A DNA stretch of 64,000 nt from SIG607 sp045648445 (GTDB lineage Bacteria; Bacillota; Clostridia; Oscillospirales; Acutalibacteraceae). This document shows, piece by piece, positions 56,531-64,000 of the stretch (positions within the stretch are counted from its first letter, which is position 1; every line of letters begins with the position of its first letter). Location: the NCBI GenBank assembly GCA_045648445.1, contig JAZRNY010000023.1, positions 9,416 to 73,415 of the forward strand. Direction: 5' to 3'. The notes under the pieces were generated by a model, which did not search any database, was not told the origin of the DNA, and was given only the letters and a program-made list of their open reading frames with translations. A program made the translations under genes and the position numbers.

Positions 56531-56558
56531 GAGGCACCTTCCTTGCGGAGGGTGCCTC
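56531..56558. repeat. Stem-loop repeat, copy 4 (right border of the small insert)
   Basis: GAGGCACC / GGTGCCTC pair around TTCCTTGCGGAG. Bases 56537-56556 are identical, inverted, to 38937-38956 in copy 1. The outward T-run follows. Confidence 0.8.
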
Positions 56559-56571
56559 GACGGAGTCTTTT

Positions 56572-57303
56572 TTATATTTCGGGTAAAAAAGCGGGCATAA
56601 GTTTAAGTTTAAAGAGATTTGCCTTATGCTTTCTATCTATTATTTCTTTTTTGGCTTTATCTTCAATTTCGCCCGTACGGATATATTTATCAAGTTCAGC
56701 ATAAGTAAAGCCCAAGTTTTCTTCATCGGTTTTTCCGCAAAGACCGTCGATTGGCACCTTATCAACCAAAACGTCGGGAAGTCCCAAAACTCTGCCGATT
56801 TCTTTAACTTCGGCAACCGTAAGATTACACATAGGAGAAAAATCACCTGCGGCGTCACCATAGCGTGTTGAATATCCTACCCAGTCTTCCGACAAATTAC
56901 AGGTATTAACCACTCTGCCGTTAAAAGACTGACTTACTGCGTAAAGGGTAGTCATACGAATACGGGGAGAAATATTTATTTTGGTTTGTTCACTTACATC
57001 GATTTTTGAAGATATTTCACCCATAAGAGCGTTAAACGTATCTTCAATATTTATTTCTATTTGCTTTATTCCGAGATGCTTACACAAAAGATATGCCATA
57101 TCAATATCGAACTGTTTTCCTTTTGGCATAAGTACGCCTATAACTCGGTCTTTTCCGAGTGCCTCTACGCAAAGGGCGGCGGCAACAGAACTGTCTTTAC
57201 CACCCGAAATTCCTATTACTGCATTACAGCCCTTTCCGTTTTCTTCAAAAAAATTTTTTATCCAATTTACGCATTGATCTTTAACCTTTACTGCATCAAA
57301 CAT
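56572..57303 (-). CDS. nadE: NAD(+) synthase, ammonia-dependent type
   Basis: The 243-residue enzyme amidates nicotinate adenine dinucleotide. The PP-loop is GISGGKDSSVAAALC (about 32) and NLSEDWVGYSTRYGD (about 136) and PIDGLCGKTDEENLGF (about 192) are family signatures. There is no glutaminase domain. The start at 57303 has AAGGTGTTGTT upstream. Confidence 0.95.
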   Translation of the reverse strand: MFDAVKVKDQCVNWIKNFFEENGKGCNAVIGISGGKDSSVAAALCVEALGKDRVIGVLMPKGKQFDIDMAYLLCKHLGIKQIEINIEDTFNALMGEISSKIDVSEQTKINISPRIRMTTLYAVSQSFNGRVVNTCNLSEDWVGYSTRYGDAAGDFSPMCNLTVAEVKEIGRVLGLPDVLVDKVPIDGLCGKTDEENLGFTYAELDKYIRTGEIEDKAKKEIIDRKHKANLFKLKLMPAFLPEI

Positions 57304-57440
57304 AACAACACCTTCTTTATTTTTATTATACCATAGCCGTATTATTTTTTCATCATTTTTTTACATAAAAATTTTATTCTTGTAAAAGCGCTATGTTTTG
57401 TGGTAAAATAAAAAGGATAAATTGCAAAGGAGAAAAATTT

Positions 57441-58655
57441 ATGAGCAAAAAGAAACGTAAATGGTTAAAACTGCGCCATAAAATTATACGTAATTTAGCA
57501 TATTACGTACTATATCCTTATGCACGACTAAAATACAACATAACAATACATAAATTTAAAGGACAGCAAAAACGTCCTTATCTTATTTTACTTAACCACC
57601 AAACACCCTTTGACCAGTTTTTTGTAGGAATGTCCTTTAAAGGCCCCATTTATTATCTTGCTACCGAAGATATTTTTTCTATGGGCTTTCTTTCCAAGGT
57701 CATTAAATATTTAGTTGCTCCCATACCTATTAAAAAGCAGACCACCGACGCTTCGGCGGTTATGAACTGTATAAGGATTACGCGTGAGGGCGGCACCATT
57801 GCCATAGCGCCCGAGGGCAACCGTACATATAGCGGAAAAACCGAATATATGAACCCCGCTATTGCGCCCCTTGCACGAAAATTAGGATTGCCTATCGTTT
57901 TATATAAAATAGAGGGCGGATACGGTGCAGAACCACGTTGGACCGACAAAGTAAGACGCGGTAAAATGGACGCCTTTGTAAGCGAGGTTATCTCTCCCGA
58001 AGAATACAAAGACCTTACAAACGAACAGTTAATGGAAAGAATTACAAACGGTCTTTACGTAAACGAAGCCAAAAGGGACTTTCTTTTTAAATCAAAAAAA
58101 CGCGCCGAATATCTTGAACGCGCAATTTACGTTTGTCCTTTTTGCAAATTAAGCCGTTTTGAAAGTCATAAAAACGAAATGACCTGTCTTTCTTGCAACA
58201 AAACCGTAATTTATAACGAAGATAAAACTCTATCGGGCAAAGGGTTTGACTTGCCTTTCACCTTTGTTAACGATTGGTACGAATTCCAAAACGATTACGT
58301 AAACGGTCTTGACCTCGAACCTTTTTACAATAAACCTATGTATGAAGACGTAAGCGAACTTCGTCAGGTTATCGTTTATAAAAAGAAACTTCTTTTGCGA
58401 AAAAATGCCAACGTTAAATTATACGGCGACAAAATCGTAATAGATGAAAACGCTGAAAACCAACTTGTTTTACCTTTTGACCAAATAAGCGCCGCTTCAG
58501 TTTTAGGGCGAAACAAATTAAACGTTTATAACGGCGATACAATTTATCAGTTTAAGGGAAACAAACGTTTTAACGCTCTTAAATACGTAAATATTTATTT
58601 CAGATACAAAAATATTTCAAGAGGTGATACTGATGGAAAATTTTTGGGACTTTAA
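57441..58655 (+). CDS. PlsC-type acyltransferase with C-terminal zinc ribbon
   Basis: This 404-residue protein has a PlsC domain in its first half: HX4D in LLNHQTPFDQFFVG (about 54) and PEGNR in IAIAPEGNRTYSG (about 123). The second half carries a zinc-ribbon-like YVCPFCKLSRFESHKNEMTC ... CNKTV (about 231-258) and a beta-rich tail. This extension is unusual for the family. ATG 57441 follows AAAGGAG. The gene overlaps the GltS-type carrier by 23 bases, so they are co-translated. Confidence 0.85.
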   Translation: MSKKKRKWLKLRHKIIRNLAYYVLYPYARLKYNITIHKFKGQQKRPYLILLNHQTPFDQFFVGMSFKGPIYYLATEDIFSMGFLSKVIKYLVAPIPIKKQTTDASAVMNCIRITREGGTIAIAPEGNRTYSGKTEYMNPAIAPLARKLGLPIVLYKIEGGYGAEPRWTDKVRRGKMDAFVSEVISPEEYKDLTNEQLMERITNGLYVNEAKRDFLFKSKKRAEYLERAIYVCPFCKLSRFESHKNEMTCLSCNKTVIYNEDKTLSGKGFDLPFTFVNDWYEFQNDYVNGLDLEPFYNKPMYEDVSELRQVIVYKKKLLLRKNANVKLYGDKIVIDENAENQLVLPFDQISAASVLGRNKLNVYNGDTIYQFKGNKRFNALKYVNIYFRYKNISRGDTDGKFLGL

Positions 58656-60018
58656 GGTTTGGGGATTTTTTTGCGTTATAGCCGTTCTTCTTATGAGTTT
58701 GCTGGTGGCTAACGTATTAAAAAAATCCATCAAGCTTTTAAGAATATCCCTTATACCAACTTCTGTTTTGGGCGGTGCTATTTTAATAGTAGTAGCCGGC
58801 ATTTACAAATGGATTACAGGTGACATTATGTTCGATACCGCACTTTTCGGCGGTAACGGAACGGCTATGCTGGAGCTTATCACCTATCATACTCTCGCTT
58901 TAGGCTTTATAGCATCAGCCTTTAAATCTTCTAAAGGCAAATTAAACGGCAAACGTGCCGTTGAGATTTTCAACACAGGTGTAAACACCGTTTCTACCTA
59001 TCTTTTACAGGCAGTATGCGGATTCGCCATTTCGCTTGTTGCAGTATATTTTGTAAAGGATTTCTTCCCCGCCGCAGGAGTGCTTCTTCCCTTTGGCTAC
59101 GGTCAAGGTACCGGTCAGGCGCTTAACTACGGAACCATTTACGAAGGTATGGGCTTTACGGGTGGAAAGAGTTTTGGTCTTACCATTGCCGCTCTCGGCT
59201 TTATAAGTGCAAGTATAGGCGGTGTAATCCATCTTAACGTGCTTAGAAAAAAAGGCAAAATCGGAAATTCAAAATACGAAGAAGGAAAAATTTCTTCAGA
59301 ACAAATTCAGTCTGAAAACGAAATTCCCATGCAGGAAAGCATTGATAAACTGACCGTTCAGATGGCGCTTATCTGCCTTGCCTATTTACTCGCCTTTGTG
59401 CTTATGTTATTGCTCGGAAAATTGCTTCCGGGTATGAAGGCTGTAATTTACGGCTTTAACTTCCTTTTAGGTGTAATTTCCGCCACCCTCGTAAAAGCAG
59501 CAATAAATCTTCTTAAGAAGAAAAAGGCAATCAAAAGGGACTACGTCAACGACTTCCTCATGACCAGAGTTTCTAATTTCTTCTTTGATATTATGGTTGT
59601 TGCAGGTATCGCCGCCATACGTCTTGGTGCTTTAAAAGACTATTGGGGCATCATTCTTATAATGGGCATTGTAGGTCTTGTCATTACCTATCTTTATAAT
59701 TTACTTACTGCAAGAACTCTATTTAAGGACTATTCCGAAGAGCAGTTCCTGACTATGTACGGTATGCTGACGGGCACGGCAAGTACGGGTATCATACTTC
59801 TGCGTGAACTTGACGGCGACTTTAAAACCCCTGCCGCCGATAACCTTGTTTATCAGAACTTCCCCGCTATCGTATTCGGCTTCCCCCTTATGCTTCTTGC
59901 AACCTTAGCGCCACAGCGCCCATATTTAACCTTTATTATCTTAATTGCATTCTTCCTTTTAATGAACGTAATTCTATTCAGAAGTTTTATATTCAGAAAA
60001 AAGAATAAGAAAAAATAA
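58633..60018 (+). CDS. Sodium/glutamate symporter-like protein (GltS family)
   Basis: The 461-residue carrier has about 10-12 helices in two inverted repeats, with the pore-loop signature LLPFGYGQGTGQALNYGTIYE (about 143; 21 residues in the protein) and MYGMLTGTASTGIILLREL in the second half. GltS carriers take up glutamate with sodium; a related acid is possible here. ATG 58633 follows GAGGTG. It ends at its own terminator. Confidence 0.85.
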   Translation: MENFWDFKVWGFFCVIAVLLMSLLVANVLKKSIKLLRISLIPTSVLGGAILIVVAGIYKWITGDIMFDTALFGGNGTAMLELITYHTLALGFIASAFKSSKGKLNGKRAVEIFNTGVNTVSTYLLQAVCGFAISLVAVYFVKDFFPAAGVLLPFGYGQGTGQALNYGTIYEGMGFTGGKSFGLTIAALGFISASIGGVIHLNVLRKKGKIGNSKYEEGKISSEQIQSENEIPMQESIDKLTVQMALICLAYLLAFVLMLLLGKLLPGMKAVIYGFNFLLGVISATLVKAAINLLKKKKAIKRDYVNDFLMTRVSNFFFDIMVVAGIAAIRLGALKDYWGIILIMGIVGLVITYLYNLLTARTLFKDYSEEQFLTMYGMLTGTASTGIILLRELDGDFKTPAADNLVYQNFPAIVFGFPLMLLATLAPQRPYLTFIILIAFFLLMNVILFRSFIFRKKNKKK

Positions 60019-60063
60019 AAGCAAAAACCGAGGCATTAAGAGTCATACTCTAAAGGACAGTAA

Positions 60064-60094
60064 AAAAGCTGTGTAGAATTTCTACACAGCTTTT
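60064..60094. terminator. Terminator after the GltS-like gene
   Basis: AAAAGCTGTGTAGA / TCTACACAGCTTTT form a long stem with a tight loop and A and T runs on both sides, so it may work in both directions. Confidence 0.85.
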
Positions 60095-60111
60095 AATTTT
60101 GTCTTTTGCCG

Positions 60112-60153
60112 TAACAAGCAGGACATTTAGGCGCCCAAATGTCCTGCTTGTTA
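60112..60153. repeat. 42-bp near-perfect palindrome
   Basis: A perfect 17-bp stem, TAACAAGCAGGACATTT / AAATGTCCTGCTTGTTA, encloses A-GGCGCC-C, which is itself palindromic. There is no T-run after it. The rest of the 314-base gap (60019-60332) holds the terminator, this palindrome, an AT-rich stretch and the MFS promoter with its repeats. Confidence 0.85.
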
Positions 60154-60232
60154 GGAGAACCCAAAACCCTTTATTACATTTACAATAAAAATATAAATAT
60201 AATATAAGAAACTTACCGTCAACAAATCCCGC

Positions 60233-60273
60233 TTCCAAAAAAATGACTTTTTATTCCAAAAAAATAACTATTT
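60233..60273. promoter_or_regulatory. Tandem 20-bp direct repeats upstream of the MFS promoter
   Basis: Copies at 60233-60252 and 60254-60273 share TTCCAAAAAAAT-ACT-TTT (18 of 20 bases) with a 21-base period, two DNA turns. They end two bases before the -35 element, a typical place for activator binding. Confidence 0.65.
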
Positions 60274-60275
60274 GA

Positions 60276-60304
60276 TTGACCTCGCTATTAATAATTGATA
60301 TAAT
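60276..60304 (+). promoter_or_regulatory. Promoter of the MFS-glycosidase operon
   Basis: TTGACC (60276-60281) and TATAAT (60299-60304) are 17 bases apart. Confidence 0.75.
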
Positions 60305-60332
60305 TATAAGAACAAACGAAAGGGGTTATTTT

Positions 60333-61624
60333 ATGAAAAAAATCAAAAATACTTTTGGTTATTCACCCAGCGAATATAAAAAATTCACTTTATGGGGTTG
60401 GCTTATGCTTTTAAGTTTCGGCCTACATACTTATTCTTTTATAACGGAAGACAAAACATAAATTTAGTTATGGCAGAAATGGCAGAACAACTTGGTTCTA
60501 CCACCGCCGCCTTAGGCGTTGTGTCGTCAGCGCTTTTCTGGTGTTATGCATTCGGTCAGTTAATTAACGGAAGACTTGGCGCCTTTTTCGGCTATAAACG
60601 TTTTATGATGTTTGGGGTTTTGGCGTCGGCTATACTAAACGTTGTTATTTCTTTCCAAAGTTCTATACCCGTAATTGCTGTACTTTGGGGATTTAACGGT
60701 TTCTTTCAGTCTATGGTTTGGTCAAACGGACTAGGTGTATTAAACAAATGGTGGCCAAAGGAAAAGCGCGGTTTTGCTACCGGCCTTACCACTGCTTTTT
60801 CGGGACTTGCTCAGGTTGTTACCTATATGACCATACTTTTATGTCTTGGTTGGAATGAAGACTGGGGCTGGCGCGCAGCATTCCGTTATCCTATGATTCC
60901 TATGGTAGTTATGCTTATTGCCTTCTTCTTTTTCTTTAAAGAAAAACCTGAAGATATAGGTCTTAAAGCATTTGCCGAAGAAAGCGACGGTAAAGACGAT
61001 GCCCTTGCAGCCGAAATCGAAAAACGCGGTTTCCTTTATCCCTATAAAGTTCTTTTCAGCGAACCAAAGGTTATTATATTTTGCCTTATTTCCGCTATTG
61101 CAGGTATCGGCAGATACGGTCTTATTACCTGGATACCTACCTATTTTATGGAAGAACTCGGTCTTTCTATAAAAGACGGTATTTTCTCGGCAATTCTTCT
61201 CCCCTTCGGTCAAGCCTGCGCAATGTTCGTATTCCCCCTTATTACCGATAAACTTTTAAAGGGCAAACGCGAACCAATGCTTATAATTGCTTCTCTTATT
61301 ACCATTGGCGGTATGGTTGCTTTCCCATTTATAAAGAGTCAGCCTGCCGCTTCCGCAATGCTTTTTGTACTCGGTGTTTTTGCAATGGTAACGGGCGTTA
61401 TTTGGGCGATTGCCGGTGATATAGGCGGCAGAGCATTTTCCTCTACCGTAGTCGGCGTATTTGACTGGGCGGTTTATATGGGCGCCGCAGTTCAGGCTAT
61501 GATTTTCGGTTACGTAAAAGAAAAATTCGGTTGGAGTTCTATATTCATTATAATTGCAGTTTTATACATAATTCTTCTCGCGCTCACTTTAATCGCAAGA
61601 AAAATGAAAACTAAAAGAGTATAA
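60333..61624 (+). pseudogene. MFS transporter (OPA-like), frameshifted near 60421
   Basis: The start ATG 60333 has GAAAGGGG upstream and encodes KKIKNTFGYSPSEYKKF and the first helix up to LLSFG. Reading then stops in this frame at 60461. The rest of the protein continues in another frame from about 60422 (PTYLFFYNGRQNINLVMAEM) to 61624 without further breaks. One missing base in TTCGGCCTAC explains this. The joined product is about 430 residues with 12 helices and resembles organophosphate:phosphate antiporters (SALFWCYAFGQLINGRLG). It may be a real mutation or a sequencing or assembly error. Confidence 0.8.
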
Positions 61625-61634
61625 GGTATAAGTT

Positions 61635-63776
61635 ATGTTATTTTCTAATGAAAAATATACGGCAGAAATTGACGTTCTTGGCGCTTTTGTCAGTCTTTCA
61701 AGCGGCGGCAAACAGTTTATTAAAACAAGACTTCCTCTTTTTGCCTTTAGATTAAGGGATAAATATGAGACTTCTTATATCGAAAGTGATGAGGCGCAAA
61801 AGGTTCAGATAAGTGAAATTTCCGAAGGTATTTGTGCCGAATTTGTATTTGAAAAAATTACGTTTATAGTAAACATTAACTTTAAAGACAAAATATCTGC
61901 CAACTTTTCTTTTATAAACAATACCGGCAAATATGTTGAGTGGGTCGACTTTTTGCAGATTGCCGTATGCAGTGACCTTGTAAAACAGGGCGGCAGCGGT
62001 AAAATCGTAATGGATATAAACGAAGGCGTTTTATACGATGATATTGAACTTAAAGAGAAAAACGGAAATTCAAAATACAAGGATATTGAATATCCAAGCC
62101 TTGGACTTCACGCACTTTTCCCCGCAGTAGTCGAAAGTCAGTTTATTTCATATTACGACGATACTGCAGGTATTTACATTGCAAGTGAAGATTGCGGCAG
62201 AGGTCTTAAAGGCATTGACTGCCGTCCTATTGACAATGCCATTAAACTTCAGTTCAGACTTTTTATCGGTGAAGATAAAAATACCGTAAACTATACCCTA
62301 CCCTTTAATCAGGTTATTGATTTCTTTAAGGGCGACTGGCACTGCGCCGCCGAACTTTACAGAAAATGGTTTTATGAAAATCTTCCCGAAGGTCTTGTGG
62401 CTGTCAAAGATAATGAAAACCTACCTGAGTGGTATGCCGACAGCCCCCTTATAGTAGCATATCCCCTTCAGGGCGTTCACGATATGGACCCGTCGGGACC
62501 AAATAAACTTTTCCCATATAACAACGCTTTGCCCTTTATTGACGAAATTGCAAGTAGCACCAACAGCAGAATAATGGCGCTTCTTATGCACTGGGAAGGT
62601 ACTGCTCCTTGGGCTCCACCTTACGTTTGGCCTCCTTTGGGCGGTGAAAAACTTCTTACCGATTTTGCTGATGAAATCCACAAAAGAAATCATCTTTTGG
62701 GTCTTTATTGCAGTGGTATCAGTTATTCTCTTTACAGTAATATAAACGACTTTAATATGGAAGACGAATATAATAAAAAAGGTCTTTCAAAACATATGTG
62801 CGCTTCCCCTACTGGCGAAATCGTATCCAACACCTGTCAGCAGCAACGCAAAAGTTACGATATGTGCATAAGTGAAGATTTCACTAAAGACGTGATTTTA
62901 AAGGAAGCCGTAAAAATGAAGTCGGGCAAGGTAGATTACATACAAATTCTTGACCAGAACCACGGCGGTACCCCCTATCTTTGCTACAGTGATAAGCACT
63001 CCCACCCTGCCGTTCCCGGCAAATGGATGGTTGAGCATATGACCGATTTTCTCAAAAAATTAAAGGCATGTTTGGGTAAAGACATTCTCTTGGGTTGCGA
63101 ATCTGCCGCGGCAGAAGCCTATATTCCCTATCTTAATTTAAGTGATAACCGCTTTAATCTTAACTATTCTGCGGCTAAGCCTATACCGATTTACGCTTAT
63201 ATCTATCATAAATATCTGCATAATTTTTCGGGCAATTCGGTTTGCTCAACCTTTTTCTTCGACGTTAATAAATCCCCCAATTTCCATATGCTCCGTCTTG
63301 CATATTCATTTATTATCGGTGACCTTTTAACCGTAGTTATAAATGAAGACGGCGAAATTATTTGGGCTTGGGGACAGCGTGATTTTTCAACTTTGCCCAA
63401 TAGAACTCCCATTATGGAATTTATTAAAAATGCTACCGAAATGCGAAGAGGTGTCGGCAAAGAATTTTTGGTTTTCGGTGAAATGACCGCGCCAAAGCCT
63501 CTTAAATGCGAAGAGGAAAATATGTTCAAGCTTAAAACGGGTGATTACGAAACTTATCCCGCCGTGCTTACAAGCGCGTGGCTTAACAGCAAAGGCGAAA
63601 AGGCGCAGATACTCGCCACCTACACAAGCAAGGAAGAAACCTGCGAAATTGATTTAAACGGTACTCTCGGCGCAGATTTAATAAATTCTAAAGGTGAAAT
63701 CATTAAAACGTTTAATGGTGAAAAGGTACAATTCGAAATCCCCTCAAACACCTGCTTAATGCTTAAATTCAAATAA
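61635..63776 (+). CDS. Glycoside hydrolase-like protein (DUF6259-type)
   Basis: The 713-residue protein has an N-terminal beta-sandwich (about 1-240), a central TIM-barrel-like region (about 260-600, with LMHWEGTAPWAPPYVWPPLG and VDYIQILDQNHGG) and a C-terminal beta domain. This layout matches DUF6259 and GH36/GH31-related enzymes. D in ILDQN and E in GCESAAAEAY are candidate catalytic residues (inference). There is no signal peptide, so it works on an imported sugar. It starts 10 bases after the MFS gene. Confidence 0.75.
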   Translation: MLFSNEKYTAEIDVLGAFVSLSSGGKQFIKTRLPLFAFRLRDKYETSYIESDEAQKVQISEISEGICAEFVFEKITFIVNINFKDKISANFSFINNTGKYVEWVDFLQIAVCSDLVKQGGSGKIVMDINEGVLYDDIELKEKNGNSKYKDIEYPSLGLHALFPAVVESQFISYYDDTAGIYIASEDCGRGLKGIDCRPIDNAIKLQFRLFIGEDKNTVNYTLPFNQVIDFFKGDWHCAAELYRKWFYENLPEGLVAVKDNENLPEWYADSPLIVAYPLQGVHDMDPSGPNKLFPYNNALPFIDEIASSTNSRIMALLMHWEGTAPWAPPYVWPPLGGEKLLTDFADEIHKRNHLLGLYCSGISYSLYSNINDFNMEDEYNKKGLSKHMCASPTGEIVSNTCQQQRKSYDMCISEDFTKDVILKEAVKMKSGKVDYIQILDQNHGGTPYLCYSDKHSHPAVPGKWMVEHMTDFLKKLKACLGKDILLGCESAAAEAYIPYLNLSDNRFNLNYSAAKPIPIYAYIYHKYLHNFSGNSVCSTFFFDVNKSPNFHMLRLAYSFIIGDLLTVVINEDGEIIWAWGQRDFSTLPNRTPIMEFIKNATEMRRGVGKEFLVFGEMTAPKPLKCEEENMFKLKTGDYETYPAVLTSAWLNSKGEKAQILATYTSKEETCEIDLNGTLGADLINSKGEIIKTFNGEKVQFEIPSNTCLMLKFK

Positions 63777-63810
63777 AAAAATCGGAGTGAACGTTCACTC
63801 CGATTTTTTT
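63775..63810. terminator. Perfectly palindromic bidirectional terminator
   Basis: AATCGGAGTGAAC / GTTCACTCCGATT flanked by A and T runs ends the glycosidase gene. On the minus strand a short open stretch (63795-63869) ends inside it with KEELLKIAESIKKSE-stop. It may be the tail of a degraded gene, but it is too short to name. Confidence 0.85.
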
Positions 63811-63934
63811 ATTGACTCTGCAATTTTTAAAAGTTCTTCTTTTGAAAGCACCTTGGCTAAAGTGAGGTTATCTTAAACAGTAAAACTGTTCAATTTTAAT
63901 TACACACAAAAGAACTGCCGCCTTGTGTTATGTC

Positions 63935-64000
63935 TTATTTAATTCTGTTAAACTCCAGTTCTTCATATTTTCCGTTAAATAACTCATCATATTCTTTTAC
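63935..64000 (-). CDS. 3' end of a leftward gene running off the window (partial)
   Basis: The minus-strand frame enters at the window edge and reads VKEYDELFNGKYEELEFNRI-K before TAA at 63935. Only 21 codons are visible. The frame has natural-looking composition, but the family cannot be told. It may instead be a chance open frame. Confidence 0.35.
   Translation of the reverse strand, partial: VKEYDELFNGKYEELEFNRIK

Larger units (their letters stand above)
56182..56573. mobile_element. 392-bp non-coding insert bounded by 12-bp inverted repeats
   Basis: The borders AAAAAAGACTCC (56182-56193) and GGAGTCTTTTTT (56562-56573) are perfect inverted copies with a stem-loop of the shared family next to each. 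It holds no gene. Contents in order are hairpin copy 3, the 26-base dispersed repeat in a large imperfect hairpin (56251-56284), about 60 bases with no feature, and an array of about eight mini-hairpins. It lies between convergent DUF896 and nadE, just as the large island lies between convergent genes. Confidence 0.6.

Noticed and set aside
60392..61624. MFS gene read as a complete protein from 60392
   Set aside because: Its first 12 residues (GLAYAFKFR...) are the wrong frame of the true first helix, and the real start with a ribosome binding site is at 60333.
63795..63869. Short minus-strand stretch ending KEELLKIAESIKKSE as a remnant of RfbA (glucose-1-phosphate thymidylyltransferase) C-terminus
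   Set aside because: The likeness covers about 15 residues, lacks the usual YGxYL ending and no more of the gene is present.

Overview
The window looks like the chromosome of a low-GC, Gram-positive anaerobe of the class Clostridia, probably a gut Oscillospirales-type organism. This is inferred from gene content and order, not from a marker search. Supporting signs are an IspH-ribosomal protein S1 fusion next to plsC and cmk, the SRP RNA-dnaX-ybaB-recR order, ribonuclease Y, a single-domain BirA, a class B sortase with an LCP protein, a cohesin/dockerin pair, and many TTG/GTG starts with strong Shine-Dalgarno sites. No rRNA, tRNA, CRISPR array, transposase or phage gene was seen.

Layout. 1-11.4 kb: a tightly packed leftward operon, uvrB-uvrA-DUF5685-J protein-membrane protein-flavoprotein-cmk-plsC-ispH/rpsA. 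Its apparent promoter (about 11.93 kb) is separated from uvrB by a 464-bp inverted-repeat element carrying a DUF559 nuclease. 12-18.2 kb: a 5'-truncated FAD oxidoreductase at a deletion-like junction, glycerate kinase, a LarA-type racemase and a DUF4838 glycosidase-like protein. 18.3-29.3 kb: small P-loop and zinc-ribbon proteins, pgi, a D,D-carboxypeptidase, a LUD protein, mnmA, a feo iron operon with a palindromic operator, a serine hydrolase and rny. 29.5-34.1 kb: a dockerin-bearing peptidoglycan hydrolase, a membrane-anchored cohesin protein and an AraC regulator behind a consensus promoter. 34.1-36.7 kb: an ArsR/HMA/P-type ATPase zinc-cadmium module. 36.8-38.9 kb: an MFS transporter and a GDPD phosphodiesterase.

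38.9-44.26 kb is an accessory island (marR-degV-gtrA-XRE and GT8-acyltransferase-CrtO-like) with a lipid/glycolipid theme. It is bounded by perfect 15-bp inverted repeats, each followed by a stem-loop, and sits between two convergent genes. A 392-bp non-coding insert at 56.18-56.57 kb has the same architecture at another convergent gene pair. It shares two sequences with the island and contains an array of mini-hairpins separated by GTGATAT. These inverted-repeat inserts into convergent terminators are the most unusual feature of the window.

44.3-53.1 kb: a DMT transporter, a sortase B/LCP operon next to a likely sortase substrate, birA, rnhA, lexA, paired half-size TSUP transporters, RING/zinc-ribbon proteins and a Nudix hydrolase. 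53.3-57.3 kb: SRP RNA, dnaX, ybaB, recR, DUF896, the insert and nadE. 57.4-63.8 kb: an acyltransferase with a zinc ribbon, a GltS-type carrier, a frameshifted MFS transporter with 21-bp tandem repeats upstream of its promoter, and a DUF6259-like glycosidase. The last 220 bases hold a terminator and the 3' tail of one leftward gene that runs off the window.

Many start codons were moved from the longest reading frame to the start supported by a ribosome binding site; this is stated in each entry.
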